NCBI GenBank assembly: GCA_023393125.1
Contig: JAEWMQ010000024.1
Location: forward strand, 116,907 to 180,906
Source: Bacillota bacterium
Lineage (GTDB): Bacteria; Bacillota; Clostridia; Lachnospirales; Cellulosilyticaceae
Length of the DNA: 64,000 nucleotides
Reading direction: 5' to 3'
This document shows positions 47,538-56,062 of the stretch, in pieces. The notes under the pieces are model-generated. The model saw nothing but the letters and a program-made list of their open reading frames with translations. It had not been told where the DNA came from and made no database searches. Within the stretch, counting starts at the first letter, position 1. Each line of letters begins with the position of its first letter. Position numbers and translations under genes: made by a program.

Positions 47538-48221
47538 ATGTCAAAATTTAGATGTACTGTATGTAACTATATTCATGAAGGAGATAATGCACCAGATGAG
47601 TGTCCAATTTGTCATGTAGGGGCAGAAAGATTTGAAAAATTAGAAGAGGTAGTAGAAAAAGTAGCAGAAGGGGAAGCAGTAAAAGCAAACCCTTACACCG
47701 GAACAAAAACAGAACAAAACTTATTAGCTGCTTTTTCAGGTGAAAGCCAAGCAAGAAATAAATATACATACTTTGCAAGCGTTGCAAAGAAAGAAGGATT
47801 CGAACAAATAGCAGCACTCTTTACACATACTGCAGATAATGAAAAAGAACATGCTAAAATGTGGTTTAAAGAATTAAATGGAATAGGAAATACAGCTGAA
47901 AATCTTAAAGATGCGGCAGATGGAGAAAATTACGAATGGACAGATATGTATGAGACATTTGCAAAAGAAGCTGAAGAAGAAGGTTTCACAGCGCTAGCTT
48001 ATAAATTTAGAGCAGTTGCAAAAATTGAAAAAGCGCATGAAGAAAGATACCGTGCACTTCTAAACAATGTGGAAATGCAACAAGTATTTGAAAAAGGTGA
48101 GATGACAATGTGGGAATGCCGTAACTGTGGACATCTTGTAATGGGCAAAAAAGCACCAGAAGTTTGTCCAGTATGTGCACATCCAAAAAGTTACTTTGAA
48201 GTACAAGCAAAAAATTACTAA
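47538..48221 (+). CDS. rbr: Rubrerythrin with rubredoxin-like domains at both ends
   Basis: This 227-residue protein is a peroxide-reducing di-iron enzyme of anaerobes. An N-terminal rubredoxin-like motif has CTVC and CPIC pairs (Cys6, 9, 22, 25). The central ferritin-like four-helix domain has iron ligands in FSGESQARNKY, DNEKEH, EEEGF and EKAHEERY. A second rubredoxin motif (CRNC and CPVC) ends the protein. Classical rubrerythrin has only the C-terminal one and reverse rubrerythrin only the N-terminal one. ATG at 47538 follows AAAAGGAGAA. It is probably monocistronic. Confidence 0.92.
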   Translation: MSKFRCTVCNYIHEGDNAPDECPICHVGAERFEKLEEVVEKVAEGEAVKANPYTGTKTEQNLLAAFSGESQARNKYTYFASVAKKEGFEQIAALFTHTADNEKEHAKMWFKELNGIGNTAENLKDAADGENYEWTDMYETFAKEAEEEGFTALAYKFRAVAKIEKAHEERYRALLNNVEMQQVFEKGEMTMWECRNCGHLVMGKKAPEVCPVCAHPKSYFEVQAKNY

Positions 48222-48252
48222 GAAATATTCTAAAGTGAATTGTAGTGAAAAC

Positions 48253-48290
48253 AAAGAGCTAGTGATAAAAAATCGCTAGCTTTTTGTTTT
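48253..48290 (+). terminator. Intrinsic terminator after rubrerythrin
   Basis: AGCTAGTGAT pairs with ATCGCTAGCT (one G-T type pair), followed by TTTTGTTTT. Confidence 0.75.
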
Positions 48291-48466
48291 TTAAGACTTA
48301 AATAAGGAGAACCCTAAATAGTGGATTATATTTCAATAGTTTCTCTGTTAATGAAGTAGATATGATTTTTCTCATGAAATATTAATGTTGAATATATCAA
48401 TTTCTCATAAAGAGGAGGTATATTAATTCTATAGACACTAACATAAAGGAAATGGAGAGAATTATA

Positions 48467-48952
48467 ATGGGAAAAAAAGAAACAAACATTATTTTAGCGG
48501 TTGTTTTAATCGTCATAGGGATAGGCGGCGTTTTAAAACAAGTTTTTAATATCGATTTGTTTGGCTATATTTCCTTCTGGGATTTAGGTGTTTTAGCTTT
48601 GGGGCTATATTTTGAGTGGCAGTATTTTACCACAAGGAGATCACCAGGTATTCTTGTACCAGGAGGTATTTTAACAGTTGTAGGATTGTTTAACTTTTTA
48701 GAGGCCCTATTGGGCGGATTATTTTTTATGAACTTTCCAGCAGGGGAGTTAGGGGTAGCACTAGGGTTATTTCAACTCTATTGGTTTGGTTCTCGCAATA
48801 AGTTTTTATTAATTCCAGTAGGTATTTTAGTAATTGCTGCTTTAGATGAAGTGAGTGCAAACTTTTTTAGATGGTTTAATAGCTCTTTATTATGGTCTAT
48901 TGGTCTTATTGTTATTGGTATTTATCTTTTTGTAAATCGAAAAAGAGATTAA
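48467..48952 (+). CDS. Small multi-TM membrane protein (LiaF/DUF5668-like layout)
   Basis: This 161-residue protein has about five hydrophobic helices (IILAVVLIVIGIGGVL, FWDLGVLALGLYF, LVPGGILTVVGLFNFL, KFLLIPVGILVIAAL, SLLWSIGLIVIGIYLFV) and ends in NRKRD. Alternating Gly-rich helices resemble the N-terminal part of LiaF/LiaI-type envelope-stress proteins, but this is a loose resemblance. ATG at 48467 has GGAGAG eight bases upstream. Its stop codon lies within the following terminator stem. Confidence 0.7.
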   Translation: MGKKETNIILAVVLIVIGIGGVLKQVFNIDLFGYISFWDLGVLALGLYFEWQYFTTRRSPGILVPGGILTVVGLFNFLEALLGGLFFMNFPAGELGVALGLFQLYWFGSRNKFLLIPVGILVIAALDEVSANFFRWFNSSLLWSIGLIVIGIYLFVNRKRD

Positions 48953-48978
48953 AAGGCTGTTGTTACGCAGCCTTTTTA
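48951..48978 (+). terminator. Intrinsic terminator after the small membrane protein
   Basis: AAAGGCTG pairs with CAGCCTTT (8 bp), followed by Ts. The stem begins at the stop codon. Confidence 0.75.
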
Positions 48979-49062
48979 TATGCTAAAAAATCTTGTAACC
49001 TCTATCTGTTATACTTATAATAGTACTATCAAGAAATTATATGAATAATAATGGAGTGGAAA

Positions 49063-49365
49063 ATGACAGCATTAGAAAAGAAGTTTAACGATGAGCTTAT
49101 AAAGAAGTATGAGACGGCACAAAAACAATGTGAGTGTAAATTAGTACGTTTTTTGCAGACGGTAGGTAAATTTGGTGGAGTTAAAACGGCAAAAGAGATT
49201 ATACGAAAAAATAAAGTATCGGATGAATTTGAAACGTTACAAAAAGCAGGTCTTATAAATCTTACAATGGAAGCCATGGTAGTTGATGGACAATATGGAG
49301 ATCTTTTTACTGATGATGAGGTGAATTATTGCTATGAAGTACTCTGTGAATATGGCTATTATTAA
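49063..49365 (+). CDS. Small protein of unknown function
   Basis: This 100-residue protein has a charged helical N terminus (EKKFNDELIKKYETAQKQCE) and a C-terminal part with GLINLTMEAMVVDGQYGDLF and DDEVNYCYEVLCEYGYY. From memory, a similar L-LT-E-V/F-x-LF-E-AxxRL-YGY pattern recurs at the end of various uncharacterised bacterial proteins. If so, this would be a stand-alone version. ATG at 49063 is chosen because GGAGTGG precedes it. No membrane helix or catalytic motif. Confidence 0.65.
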   Translation: MTALEKKFNDELIKKYETAQKQCECKLVRFLQTVGKFGGVKTAKEIIRKNKVSDEFETLQKAGLINLTMEAMVVDGQYGDLFTDDEVNYCYEVLCEYGYY

Positions 49366-49393
49366 ATAAGACAACTTAAAATTTTAGGATAGA

Positions 49394-49423
49394 CTTATAA
49401 CCAGCTAGTGCCATGGTTATAAG
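49394..49423. repeat. Perfect 10-bp inverted repeat
   Basis: CTTATAACCA and TGGTTATAAG are separated by 10 bases. No T-run follows on the plus strand. It could be a protein-binding dyad or an RNA stem after the small gene. Confidence 0.6.
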
Positions 49424-49453
49424 CCTTGAAAAATAAGAGAAATAGTATAAAAG

Positions 49454-49490
49454 AGCCACCACTTTTGATAATTTAAAGTAGTGGCTTTTA
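49454..49490 (+). terminator. Intrinsic terminator before the PrpR_N-type regulator
   Basis: AGCCAC-C-ACTTT pairs with AAAGT-A-GTGGCT (11 pairs, one mismatch), followed by TTTT. Confidence 0.75.
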
Positions 49491-49529
49491 CTGTGTAATA
49501 GATTTTAGAATATTTAAGGGAGAAAAACA

Positions 49530-51062
49530 ATGAAACCTAAGATACTTTGTATAGCACCCTACTTAGGATTAAAGGAAATGGCAGCACAGATTTCAGAGCA
49601 ATATAAAGAGGTAGAGATAGATGTATATCAAGGAAATTATGAAGTAGGTCCTAAGCTTTTAAAGAGGTTAAATGCAGATGAAAATTATTATGCCATTATT
49701 ACAAGGGGAGGTACAGTTGAAACGTGTAAAGGTGCTACCACCTTACCTATTATTGAAATTGCTATCAGTTCTTTTGATATCATTCGAACAATAAAATTAA
49801 TAGAAGGGTATGAGGGAAAGCCAATCATCTTAGCTTATCCAAGTATTATAAAGTCATTTAAAAAAATGAGTGGATTTTTGGATAAGACTGTGGAGCTTAG
49901 GAGTTATTTAGAGCGTAATCAAGTAGTATGTGAAATAGAGGCACTTCAAAAAGAAGGCTATGATTTAATAGTTGGGGATAACATTGTATATGAAACAGCG
50001 CAGCAACTAGGTATAAATAGCATGTTACTTACTAGTGGAGAAGAGAGTGTCATTAGCGCTATAGAGGAAGGTATTAGATTATGTCAGGCTGTCTGTAAAG
50101 AAAACGTGATTACTACTTATGACAATGAATATAAAGAGGAACTAGTAGTAAATAGGACGAGTATAGAGAACTTTATTACTATTTATGAAGGAAATGAAAT
50201 CTCTCCAAGCTTTATTCATACAGTACTACCTCAAACGCTGTTAACTCAAATAGTGGAACTAAGCCAAACGACGCTCCCGACAATGATAACGGGAGAACAT
50301 GGAATGTGTAAAAATGAGATAGGCTATTTATGTTGTTGTTATGGGCCCTATAAAAGAAAAGTATTAATGACTATCAATTGTTACTTAATACCAGAGGACT
50401 ATAACTATGATTTATTAGAACATTTGATAATAGAGCATCTATGGGAGAAAGGAGGTACATTATTTTTAGAAGATATAGATAAGCTTTGTAAGGAGGCTCA
50501 AAAGAAGTTAATTGATTTATTAAAGCGATTAAGTAAAAGTACTACTATTAAAATGATGGCATCTTCTGAGTTACCTGTAGAAATGGCGATTAATAGTGGG
50601 AAAATCCTAAGATCACTAGCTTATATTTTAGATGAAGTAAGAATAGAGTTAGAACCATTTAAAAACTACATGAGTGAAATGAATAATATGATAAGTATGT
50701 ACTTGGCTAAGCTAGATATACGATGTGCAGTGCAGAGTGTAGGGATGAAAGAGAGTGGCGTAAAATTACTATCAGAATATAATTGGCCAGGTAATATAAA
50801 GCAATTTATGCGGGTAATGAATGAATTAAGTTTAACATGTAATGGGCCTTATATATCTGAAAAGCAAGTTAAGCGAGTTTTAAAAAAAGAATATAATAGC
50901 TATATACATCAAGCATTGACACCTATAGACCTAAGTGGCAGTTTAAAAGAAATTGAGGCACGTATCATTAATGAGGTCATGATAGAAGAAGATATGAATC
51001 AAGCAAGAGTTGAAAAAAGATTAAAAATAAGCCATAGTACTTTATGGAGAAAACTAAAATAG
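49530..51062 (+). CDS. PrpR_N-domain regulator with degenerate sigma-54 AAA+ domain and Fis-type HTH
   Basis: This 510-residue protein has a PrpR_N-like sensor domain (1-190, with IITRGGTVETCKG and LPIIEIAISSFDIIRTIKL). A remnant AAA+ domain of enhancer-binding proteins follows (about 230-430), and a Fis-type helix-turn-helix closes the C terminus (NQARVEKRLKISHSTLWRKL). The P-loop is lost (MITGEHGMCKNEIG, near 252-265), and the GAFTGA sigma-54 contact is absent. A Walker B-like GGTLFLEDID and the NWPGNIKQFMRV motif remain. It probably binds DNA and a ligand but cannot remodel sigma-54 holoenzyme. The next gene is a MATE exporter. Confidence 0.82.
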   Translation: MKPKILCIAPYLGLKEMAAQISEQYKEVEIDVYQGNYEVGPKLLKRLNADENYYAIITRGGTVETCKGATTLPIIEIAISSFDIIRTIKLIEGYEGKPIILAYPSIIKSFKKMSGFLDKTVELRSYLERNQVVCEIEALQKEGYDLIVGDNIVYETAQQLGINSMLLTSGEESVISAIEEGIRLCQAVCKENVITTYDNEYKEELVVNRTSIENFITIYEGNEISPSFIHTVLPQTLLTQIVELSQTTLPTMITGEHGMCKNEIGYLCCCYGPYKRKVLMTINCYLIPEDYNYDLLEHLIIEHLWEKGGTLFLEDIDKLCKEAQKKLIDLLKRLSKSTTIKMMASSELPVEMAINSGKILRSLAYILDEVRIELEPFKNYMSEMNNMISMYLAKLDIRCAVQSVGMKESGVKLLSEYNWPGNIKQFMRVMNELSLTCNGPYISEKQVKRVLKKEYNSYIHQALTPIDLSGSLKEIEARIINEVMIEEDMNQARVEKRLKISHSTLWRKLK

Positions 51063-51076
51063 TTTCAAAATGAAAC
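51062..51076. promoter_or_regulatory. Candidate operator upstream of the MATE gene
   Basis: GTTTCA-AAA-TGAAAC is a perfect 6-bp dyad with a 3-bp centre. It sits 19 bp upstream of the MATE -35 box and directly after the regulator's stop codon. Confidence 0.45.
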
Positions 51077-51095
51077 AAATGAGATAGATGTGTCG

Positions 51096-51125
51096 TTGAA
51101 GATATGATCATCCCTTTGATATAAT
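51096..51125 (+). promoter_or_regulatory. SigA-type promoter for the MATE exporter
   Basis: TTGAAG (51096-51101), an 18-bp spacer and a perfect TATAAT (51120-51125), 30 bases before the start. No sigma-54 -24/-12 pair is visible. Confidence 0.65.
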
Positions 51126-51155
51126 TTTTTAGGCATTAAAAATTAAGGGAGACAA

Positions 51156-52487
51156 ATGATGATGAAAGATATGACACAAGGTAATATACCAAAGCAATTA
51201 ATTAGTTTTGCTATACCTTTGGTACTAGGTAATTTATTGCAGCTTACATATAATGCAGTTGACTCTATTATTGTAGGCCGGTTTGCAGGAAAAGATGCAT
51301 TAGCAGCAGTTGGAACGGCTAACCCTGTAATGAATATAGTTATTTTGGGAATATCAGGTATATGTATTGGTGCTTCAGTTATTATGAGTGAATTTTTTGG
51401 CGCTAAAAATTTTAAAGACTTAAAAAAAGAAATAGCGACTACATTATTATTTGGATGTTTCTTTTCAATAATAGTCGTACTACTTGGATTGATTTTTTCA
51501 AAAGGAATCATGTGTTTAATTGGTGTACCTCATGAAATTCTTGACAGTGCAACGGTTTATCTTAGAATCATATTTTTTGGAATGCCATTTACATATTTTT
51601 ATAATGCAGTAGCAGCAGCGATGAGAAGTGTAGGAGATGCGAAAACGCCAGTTAAATTTTTAGCATTTGCTTCTATCTTAAATGTCGTATTTGACTTGAT
51701 ATTAGTAGCAGGTTTAAATATGGGGGTAGTGGGTACAGCTATAGGAACAGTCATAGCTGAAGCCAGTTCAGTAGTCTTATGTATCGTTTATGTATATAAG
51801 AAGATTCCACTGTTAAAGCTTGAAAAAAGTGATATGAACCTAGATAAGTATCTATTAAAAAAGACTCTTCAACAAGGGTCTATAACAGCACTGCAACAAT
51901 CTTGCCAACCTATTGGAAAGCTACTTATTCAAGGTGTTATTAATCCTTTAGGGGTTGATACCATAGCAGCCTTTAATGCGGTAAGTAGAGTTGATGATTT
52001 TGCATTTACGCCGCAGCAAAGTATATCTAGCGGCATAATGACTTTTATAGCACAAAATCGAGGAGCAAAAAATGATAGGCGTATAAAAAAAGGATTTAAA
52101 ATAGGACTAGTAATAGAAACTTGCTATTGGATGCTTATATGCATTGTTATTTTATTATTAAAAGAACCCATCATGCAACTTTTTGCGGTAGCAGAAGATA
52201 CTGTTATGATTAGTCTAGGTGTCAACTATTTAGGACTTATGGCATTTTTCTATTTGATGCCAGCCTTTACAAATGGCATACAAGGTTTTTTTAGAGGTAT
52301 GGGGAATATGAAGATCACACTTATTTCTACAATGATACAAATATCATTTAGAGTAGTATTTGTATATGTACTGGTTCCACGTATTGGAATGGTAGGTGTT
52401 GCTTATGCAAGTCTTATCGGATGGCTATTGATGTTAGCTTATCAGATTCCTTACTATTTTAGATTTGTGAAAAAGAATCTTCTTTGA
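51156..52487 (+). CDS. MATE-family efflux transporter
   Basis: This 443-residue integral membrane protein has twelve predicted helices in two similar halves. Typical MATE segments are GNIPKQLISFAIPLVLGNLLQ at the N terminus, VDSIIVGRFAGKDALAAVG, MRSVGDAKTPVKF and FFRGMGNMKITL. It should export cationic drugs or metabolites using Na+ or H+ gradients. Three successive ATGs are possible (51156, 51159, 51162); AAGGGAG at 51145 does not decide between them. It may be controlled by the regulator encoded directly upstream. Confidence 0.93.
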   Translation: MMMKDMTQGNIPKQLISFAIPLVLGNLLQLTYNAVDSIIVGRFAGKDALAAVGTANPVMNIVILGISGICIGASVIMSEFFGAKNFKDLKKEIATTLLFGCFFSIIVVLLGLIFSKGIMCLIGVPHEILDSATVYLRIIFFGMPFTYFYNAVAAAMRSVGDAKTPVKFLAFASILNVVFDLILVAGLNMGVVGTAIGTVIAEASSVVLCIVYVYKKIPLLKLEKSDMNLDKYLLKKTLQQGSITALQQSCQPIGKLLIQGVINPLGVDTIAAFNAVSRVDDFAFTPQQSISSGIMTFIAQNRGAKNDRRIKKGFKIGLVIETCYWMLICIVILLLKEPIMQLFAVAEDTVMISLGVNYLGLMAFFYLMPAFTNGIQGFFRGMGNMKITLISTMIQISFRVVFVYVLVPRIGMVGVAYASLIGWLLMLAYQIPYYFRFVKKNLL

Positions 52488-52512
52488 AATCGTATTAAAT
52501 GTCTACTATAGA
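52484..52512 (+). promoter_or_regulatory. Promoter at the end of the MATE gene, facing the structured region
   Basis: TTGAAA (52484-52489), an exact 17-bp spacer and TATAGA (52507-52512). The -35 overlaps the MATE stop codon. Transcription would start near 52519, where no protein gene follows. Confidence 0.6.
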
Positions 52513-52514
52513 AA

Positions 52515-52990
52515 AGCTTGTTAAGTCTAGGAAGTGAAAAATTAATACAAAAAGGGTACTCATTACAGTCACATCAAAACGTCACAGTAGTGAGTACCCT
52601 TTTTGTGCCCAGACTCTTGTTTTACTTTTATAACAAGCTACCTATTTCTTAAAAAAGACATAGCAATGGCTCCTCAGCATAGTATGAGATTTCATAAGGC
52701 TTAGGTAGCAAGATTATAAAAGTTAAACCAACGAGTGAGGAGCTCCTTAAAGTCTTGGCCGGGCTGCCCTAAGCTAGGAAGCCAAGGCCTTAAGACTCTG
52801 GTTTAAAACTTTATTTGGGTAATACGAGATGTAAAAACATTTTTAGCAACTTATAGATGGCATCTCTACTGCCAGCGCACAAGCGAACCTTTCCTTAGAG
52901 CCAGAGCTGCCTATAACAATAGACTGAGAGTTGGTCGACCCGGTTGGCGCGTTCAAGTTGATGCTGGGTAGAGTAAAGCCTAGGAAGTTG
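52515..52990 (+). ncRNA. Candidate large structured noncoding RNA of unknown family
   Basis: The 603-bp gap between MATE and the SDR holds no supported ORF but dense complementary segments. A: 52516-52523 with 52631-52638, stacked on 52524-52528 with 52611-52615. B: 52547-52562 with 52591-52606 (16 bp). C: 52637-52644 with 52702-52709. D: 52719-52730 with 52799-52812 (12 bp, AA bulge). E: 52751-52756 with 52792-52797 plus GGCC/GGCC. F: 52826-52831 with 52861-52866. G: 52864-52876 with 52963-52973 (11 bp, bulge). Local GC is higher than flanking intergenic DNA. The strand is inferred from the upstream promoter and could be wrong; helix B might alternatively be the MATE terminator. I do not see RNase P, tmRNA, SRP, T-box or group I/II intron hallmarks. 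Confidence 0.5.
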
Positions 52991-53090
52991 TTTGTTTTGT
53001 TTCCACATCTCTATATATGTCAGCTACAAATGGAATCCCTAACAAAAAATAAAAATAATTTTAAACAATCTCCTTTATAAAAAACTAGGA

Positions 53091-53957
53091 TTAGCCATTA
53101 ATAATTTCTCCACCATTAATATGAATGGTTTGTCCTGTTATATAGCTAGCAGCTTTAGAAGCTAGAAAAACATAAGCGCCTGCGCATTCTATGGGTTGAC
53201 CTGCACGGCCCAGTGGTGTGTTAGTACCAAAAGTAGGAATGCTACTTACATCAAAGCTGGAAGGAATAAAAGGTGTCCAAATGGGACCAGGTGCAACAGC
53301 ATTCACACGTATACCAGACTTTGACTTTGCAAGAGCCATAGAAAGAGAGCGTGTGAAAGCTGTAAGGGCCCCTTTGGTCATAGAGTAATCGATGAGTTTT
53401 TCATGTCCATGAAAAGCCACCACAGAAGTTGTATTAATAATACAAGCACCTGCCTTAAGATGTGGTAAGACGGCTTTAGTCATGTAAAAAGTGCCATAAA
53501 CATTGGTTTTAAAAGTTTTATCAAACTGCTCAGTAGCAATAGCTTGTAAACTTGCACTTTCATATTGAACAGCAGCGTTATTGACCAAAATATCAATATG
53601 CTTATAGGCGTCTATGACTTTTTGAACGACATCAGTAGCGAAAGTTTCTTCTGTGAGATCACCTTTAATGAGAAGACAGCTTTGGCCATAAGCTTCAATA
53701 GCTTTTTGGGTGTCATTGGCATCTTTATCTTCATTATAATAAACAATGGCAATATCAGCTCCTTGCTTGGCATAAGCCACTGCTACGGCACGTCCAATAC
53801 CACTGTCACCGCCTGTAATAAGAGCTACTTGTCCTTGGAGTAAATTGCCATTTGGAAGAGTAGTTTCATCATCAAAAATGGGGAGTGGTTGCATTTCGTA
53901 TTCAAAACCAGGATGTCTTGTTTGTTGTTGTGCTTTAAAATGGTTAGGGAAAGACAT
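53091..53957 (-). CDS. SDR oxidoreductase of the YhdF/GSP39 type
   Basis: This 288-residue SDR has the N-terminal extension typical of the general-stress-protein-39 group (HPGFEYEMQPLP), then ALITGGDSGIGRAVAVAYA with the TGGDSGIG cofactor loop near 49-56, NNAAVQ, and the active-site DYSMTKGALTAFTRSL (Tyr/Lys). It ends with ITGQTIHINGGEIING. VYYNEDKDAND after the second strand is compatible with either cofactor. In Bacillus such proteins are stress-induced; the substrate is unknown. ATG is preceded by TTTGGAGGT on the minus strand. Confidence 0.92.
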   Translation of the reverse strand: MSFPNHFKAQQQTRHPGFEYEMQPLPIFDDETTLPNGNLLQGQVALITGGDSGIGRAVAVAYAKQGADIAIVYYNEDKDANDTQKAIEAYGQSCLLIKGDLTEETFATDVVQKVIDAYKHIDILVNNAAVQYESASLQAIATEQFDKTFKTNVYGTFYMTKAVLPHLKAGACIINTTSVVAFHGHEKLIDYSMTKGALTAFTRSLSMALAKSKSGIRVNAVAPGPIWTPFIPSSFDVSSIPTFGTNTPLGRAGQPIECAGAYVFLASKAASYITGQTIHINGGEIING

Positions 53958-54160
53958 GATAATACCTCCAAAAAGTAATAAATGATTAAGAATAAAAGTT
54001 CAAATTTAGTATGAGCTTAATGCGAGTATTTCAGCATGGAAATTTCATGAAAGAATAGAATAGAAGTAACTTTGTAACGCATTTGATTTTAAAATAAAGT
54101 CACATACTTTTTTATTAAAAAGTCATACTAAGTATAAAAGTAATAAAGTGAGGCGGAAAG

Positions 54161-55819
54161 ATGGATAAAGCAGTAAAAATCATTCCTCTAGGAGGACTCG
54201 GGAGCATTGGAAAAAACATAACTATTATTGAGTATGAAGAAGAAATAATAGTAATTGACTGTGGCATGGGCTTTCCTGATGAACAAATGTATGGTGTAGA
54301 TTTGGTGATTCCTGATATTACCTATTTATTACAAAACAAAGAGAAAGTAAAAGGTATTTTCTTTACTCATGGGCATGAAGATCATATTGGTGCAGTGCCT
54401 TATATATTAAAACAAATGGCTATTCCTTTATATGGGACACCTTTGACACTAGGCATTATTAAAAATAAATTAGAAGAGCACGGTTTACTAGCAACAAGTG
54501 AATGTCACTGTGTTGAAGCTGGCGACGTAGTTGATTTAAAGCAAATAAAGGTAGAATTTATAAGAAGCACCCATAGTATTGCAGGTGCTTGTTGCATTGC
54601 AGTGCATACACCAGAAGGAATTATTTTTCACACAGGGGATTTTAAAGTGGATTACACACCTGTTGATCAAAAGGGAATGGATTTACAACGTATTGGTGAA
54701 TTGGGTAAAGAAGGAATATTACTTCTTTTAGCAGATAGTACTAATGTGGAGCGTAAAGGACATTCTCCATCAGAGGTAACTATTGGTCAAACTTTGGAGC
54801 GTTTATTTGACAATGTGAAGGGACGCATTATTGTCGCAACCTTTGCTTCAAATATTCATCGTATTCAGCAGATTATTAATTCAGCCGTACTTCATGGGCG
54901 TAAAGTGGCTTTTAGTGGTAGAAGTATGGAAAACATAACTAAAGTAGCTAGCAATCTGGGGTATCTGAGTATACCAGAGGCTACTTTAATAGAGGTTGAA
55001 CAGATTAAGAGCTATTCTAATGATCAAATGACGATTATTACAACAGGAAGCCAAGGTGAACCTATGGCGGCATTAGCACGTATTGCCTTTGGAAAACATC
55101 GATCAATACAAATAGAATCTAATGATTTATTTATTATTTCTGCTTCTCCTATTCCAGGAAATGATAAATTAGTTTCAAAAGTGATAAATGAGCTTTATAA
55201 AAGGGGAGCGCAGGTGATCTATAAAGATTTAGAAGAAGTTCATGTATCAGGTCATGCTTATAAAGAAGAACTTAAGCTCATGCATACTTTAACACATCCT
55301 CAATATTTTATGCCAGCTCATGGGGAATATAGACATCTGATTCACCATCGTAATCTAGCAAGGCAAATGGGAATGCCTCATGACAATATTTTTATTTTAG
55401 AGGACGGGGACGTTTTAGAAGTAGGCAAGGAAAAAGCCGGTGTGATAGGAAAAGTAAGAGCGGGCAATATTTTAGTAGATGGTATTGGTATAGGTGATGT
55501 AGGTAATATTGTGTTAAGGGATCGTAAACATTTAGCAGAAGAGGGGATGCTAATAGTAGTAGCAGCTATTGATTTAGAAACCTGCTCTATTATGAGTGGA
55601 CCGGATATTATTACTAGAGGATTTGTTTATGCCAAGGATTCAGAGGATTTAATAGAAGAAGTAAAAGCTGTAGCCAATAAAGAATTAGAAATGTGCCTTG
55701 CTTATCAAATGACAGAATGGCATATTTTGAAGTCTAGTATAAAAAGGGTAGTAGAACAGCTTTTGTATGAAAAAACAAAAAGAAGACCAGCTATTTTACC
55801 TATTATTATGGAAGTTTAA
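54161..55819 (+). CDS. rnj: Ribonuclease J
   Basis: This 552-residue enzyme is a metallo-beta-lactamase/beta-CASP RNase with 5'-3' exo- and endonuclease activity, central to mRNA turnover and rRNA maturation in Firmicutes. The metal motif THGHEDH lies at residues 69-75, followed by HSIAGACCIAVHTPEGIIFHTGDFK, LADSTNVERKG, the beta-CASP FASNIHRIQQI and VHVSGHAYKEELK, with a C-terminal domain. ATG follows GAGGCGGAAAG. A 67-residue protein gene follows 26 bases downstream and is probably co-transcribed. Confidence 0.95.
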   Translation: MDKAVKIIPLGGLGSIGKNITIIEYEEEIIVIDCGMGFPDEQMYGVDLVIPDITYLLQNKEKVKGIFFTHGHEDHIGAVPYILKQMAIPLYGTPLTLGIIKNKLEEHGLLATSECHCVEAGDVVDLKQIKVEFIRSTHSIAGACCIAVHTPEGIIFHTGDFKVDYTPVDQKGMDLQRIGELGKEGILLLLADSTNVERKGHSPSEVTIGQTLERLFDNVKGRIIVATFASNIHRIQQIINSAVLHGRKVAFSGRSMENITKVASNLGYLSIPEATLIEVEQIKSYSNDQMTIITTGSQGEPMAALARIAFGKHRSIQIESNDLFIISASPIPGNDKLVSKVINELYKRGAQVIYKDLEEVHVSGHAYKEELKLMHTLTHPQYFMPAHGEYRHLIHHRNLARQMGMPHDNIFILEDGDVLEVGKEKAGVIGKVRAGNILVDGIGIGDVGNIVLRDRKHLAEEGMLIVVAAIDLETCSIMSGPDIITRGFVYAKDSEDLIEEVKAVANKELEMCLAYQMTEWHILKSSIKRVVEQLLYEKTKRRPAILPIIMEV

Positions 55820-55845
55820 ATAAGAAGAAAGAGAGGTTGGTTAGG

Positions 55846-56049
55846 ATGAGAGTTAAGATGATTTGTACTAGAGATCAAGAAACAAAGGTAGTTGATTTAC
55901 CTATGAGTGAAGAGGCATTACTTAAAGTAAGAGCTACAGTTTTAGATCGTGATTCCATTGGATACATTGCAGGAGCTGATGTGAAATGTTACGATGAAAC
56001 AGGTAATGAAATAGAAAATATTTTTGAACTAAATAAGAGTCTTCAATAA
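55846..56049 (+). CDS. Small conserved-looking protein downstream of RNase J
   Basis: This 67-residue protein begins MRVKMICTRDQETKVVDLPM and contains VLDRDSIGYIAGADVKCYDE. It appears soluble, with a beta-rich small-domain pattern and two Cys. I do not recognise the family. ATG at 55846 is preferred over the in-frame TTG nine bases earlier because GAGAGG gives better spacing. A strong terminator follows. Confidence 0.65.
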   Translation: MRVKMICTRDQETKVVDLPMSEEALLKVRATVLDRDSIGYIAGADVKCYDETGNEIENIFELNKSLQ

Positions 56050-56062
56050 CTCAAACAGCAAT

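Noticed and set aside
48411..48466. AGAGGAGG site near 48411 that might start another small gene
   Set aside because: No ATG, GTG or TTG start at proper spacing opens a frame other than that leading into the membrane protein gene at 48467.
51062..51155. Sigma-54 promoter before the MATE gene
   Set aside because: No TGGCAC-N5-TTGC-like element is present, while a SigA-type -35/-10 is.
52488..53090. RNase P RNA, tmRNA, SRP RNA, T-box or group II intron in the structured gap
   Set aside because: I could not find GAGGAAAGTCC, a tRNA-like 3' end, the SRP apical motif, the T-box AGGGTGG motif or a domain V sequence on either strand.
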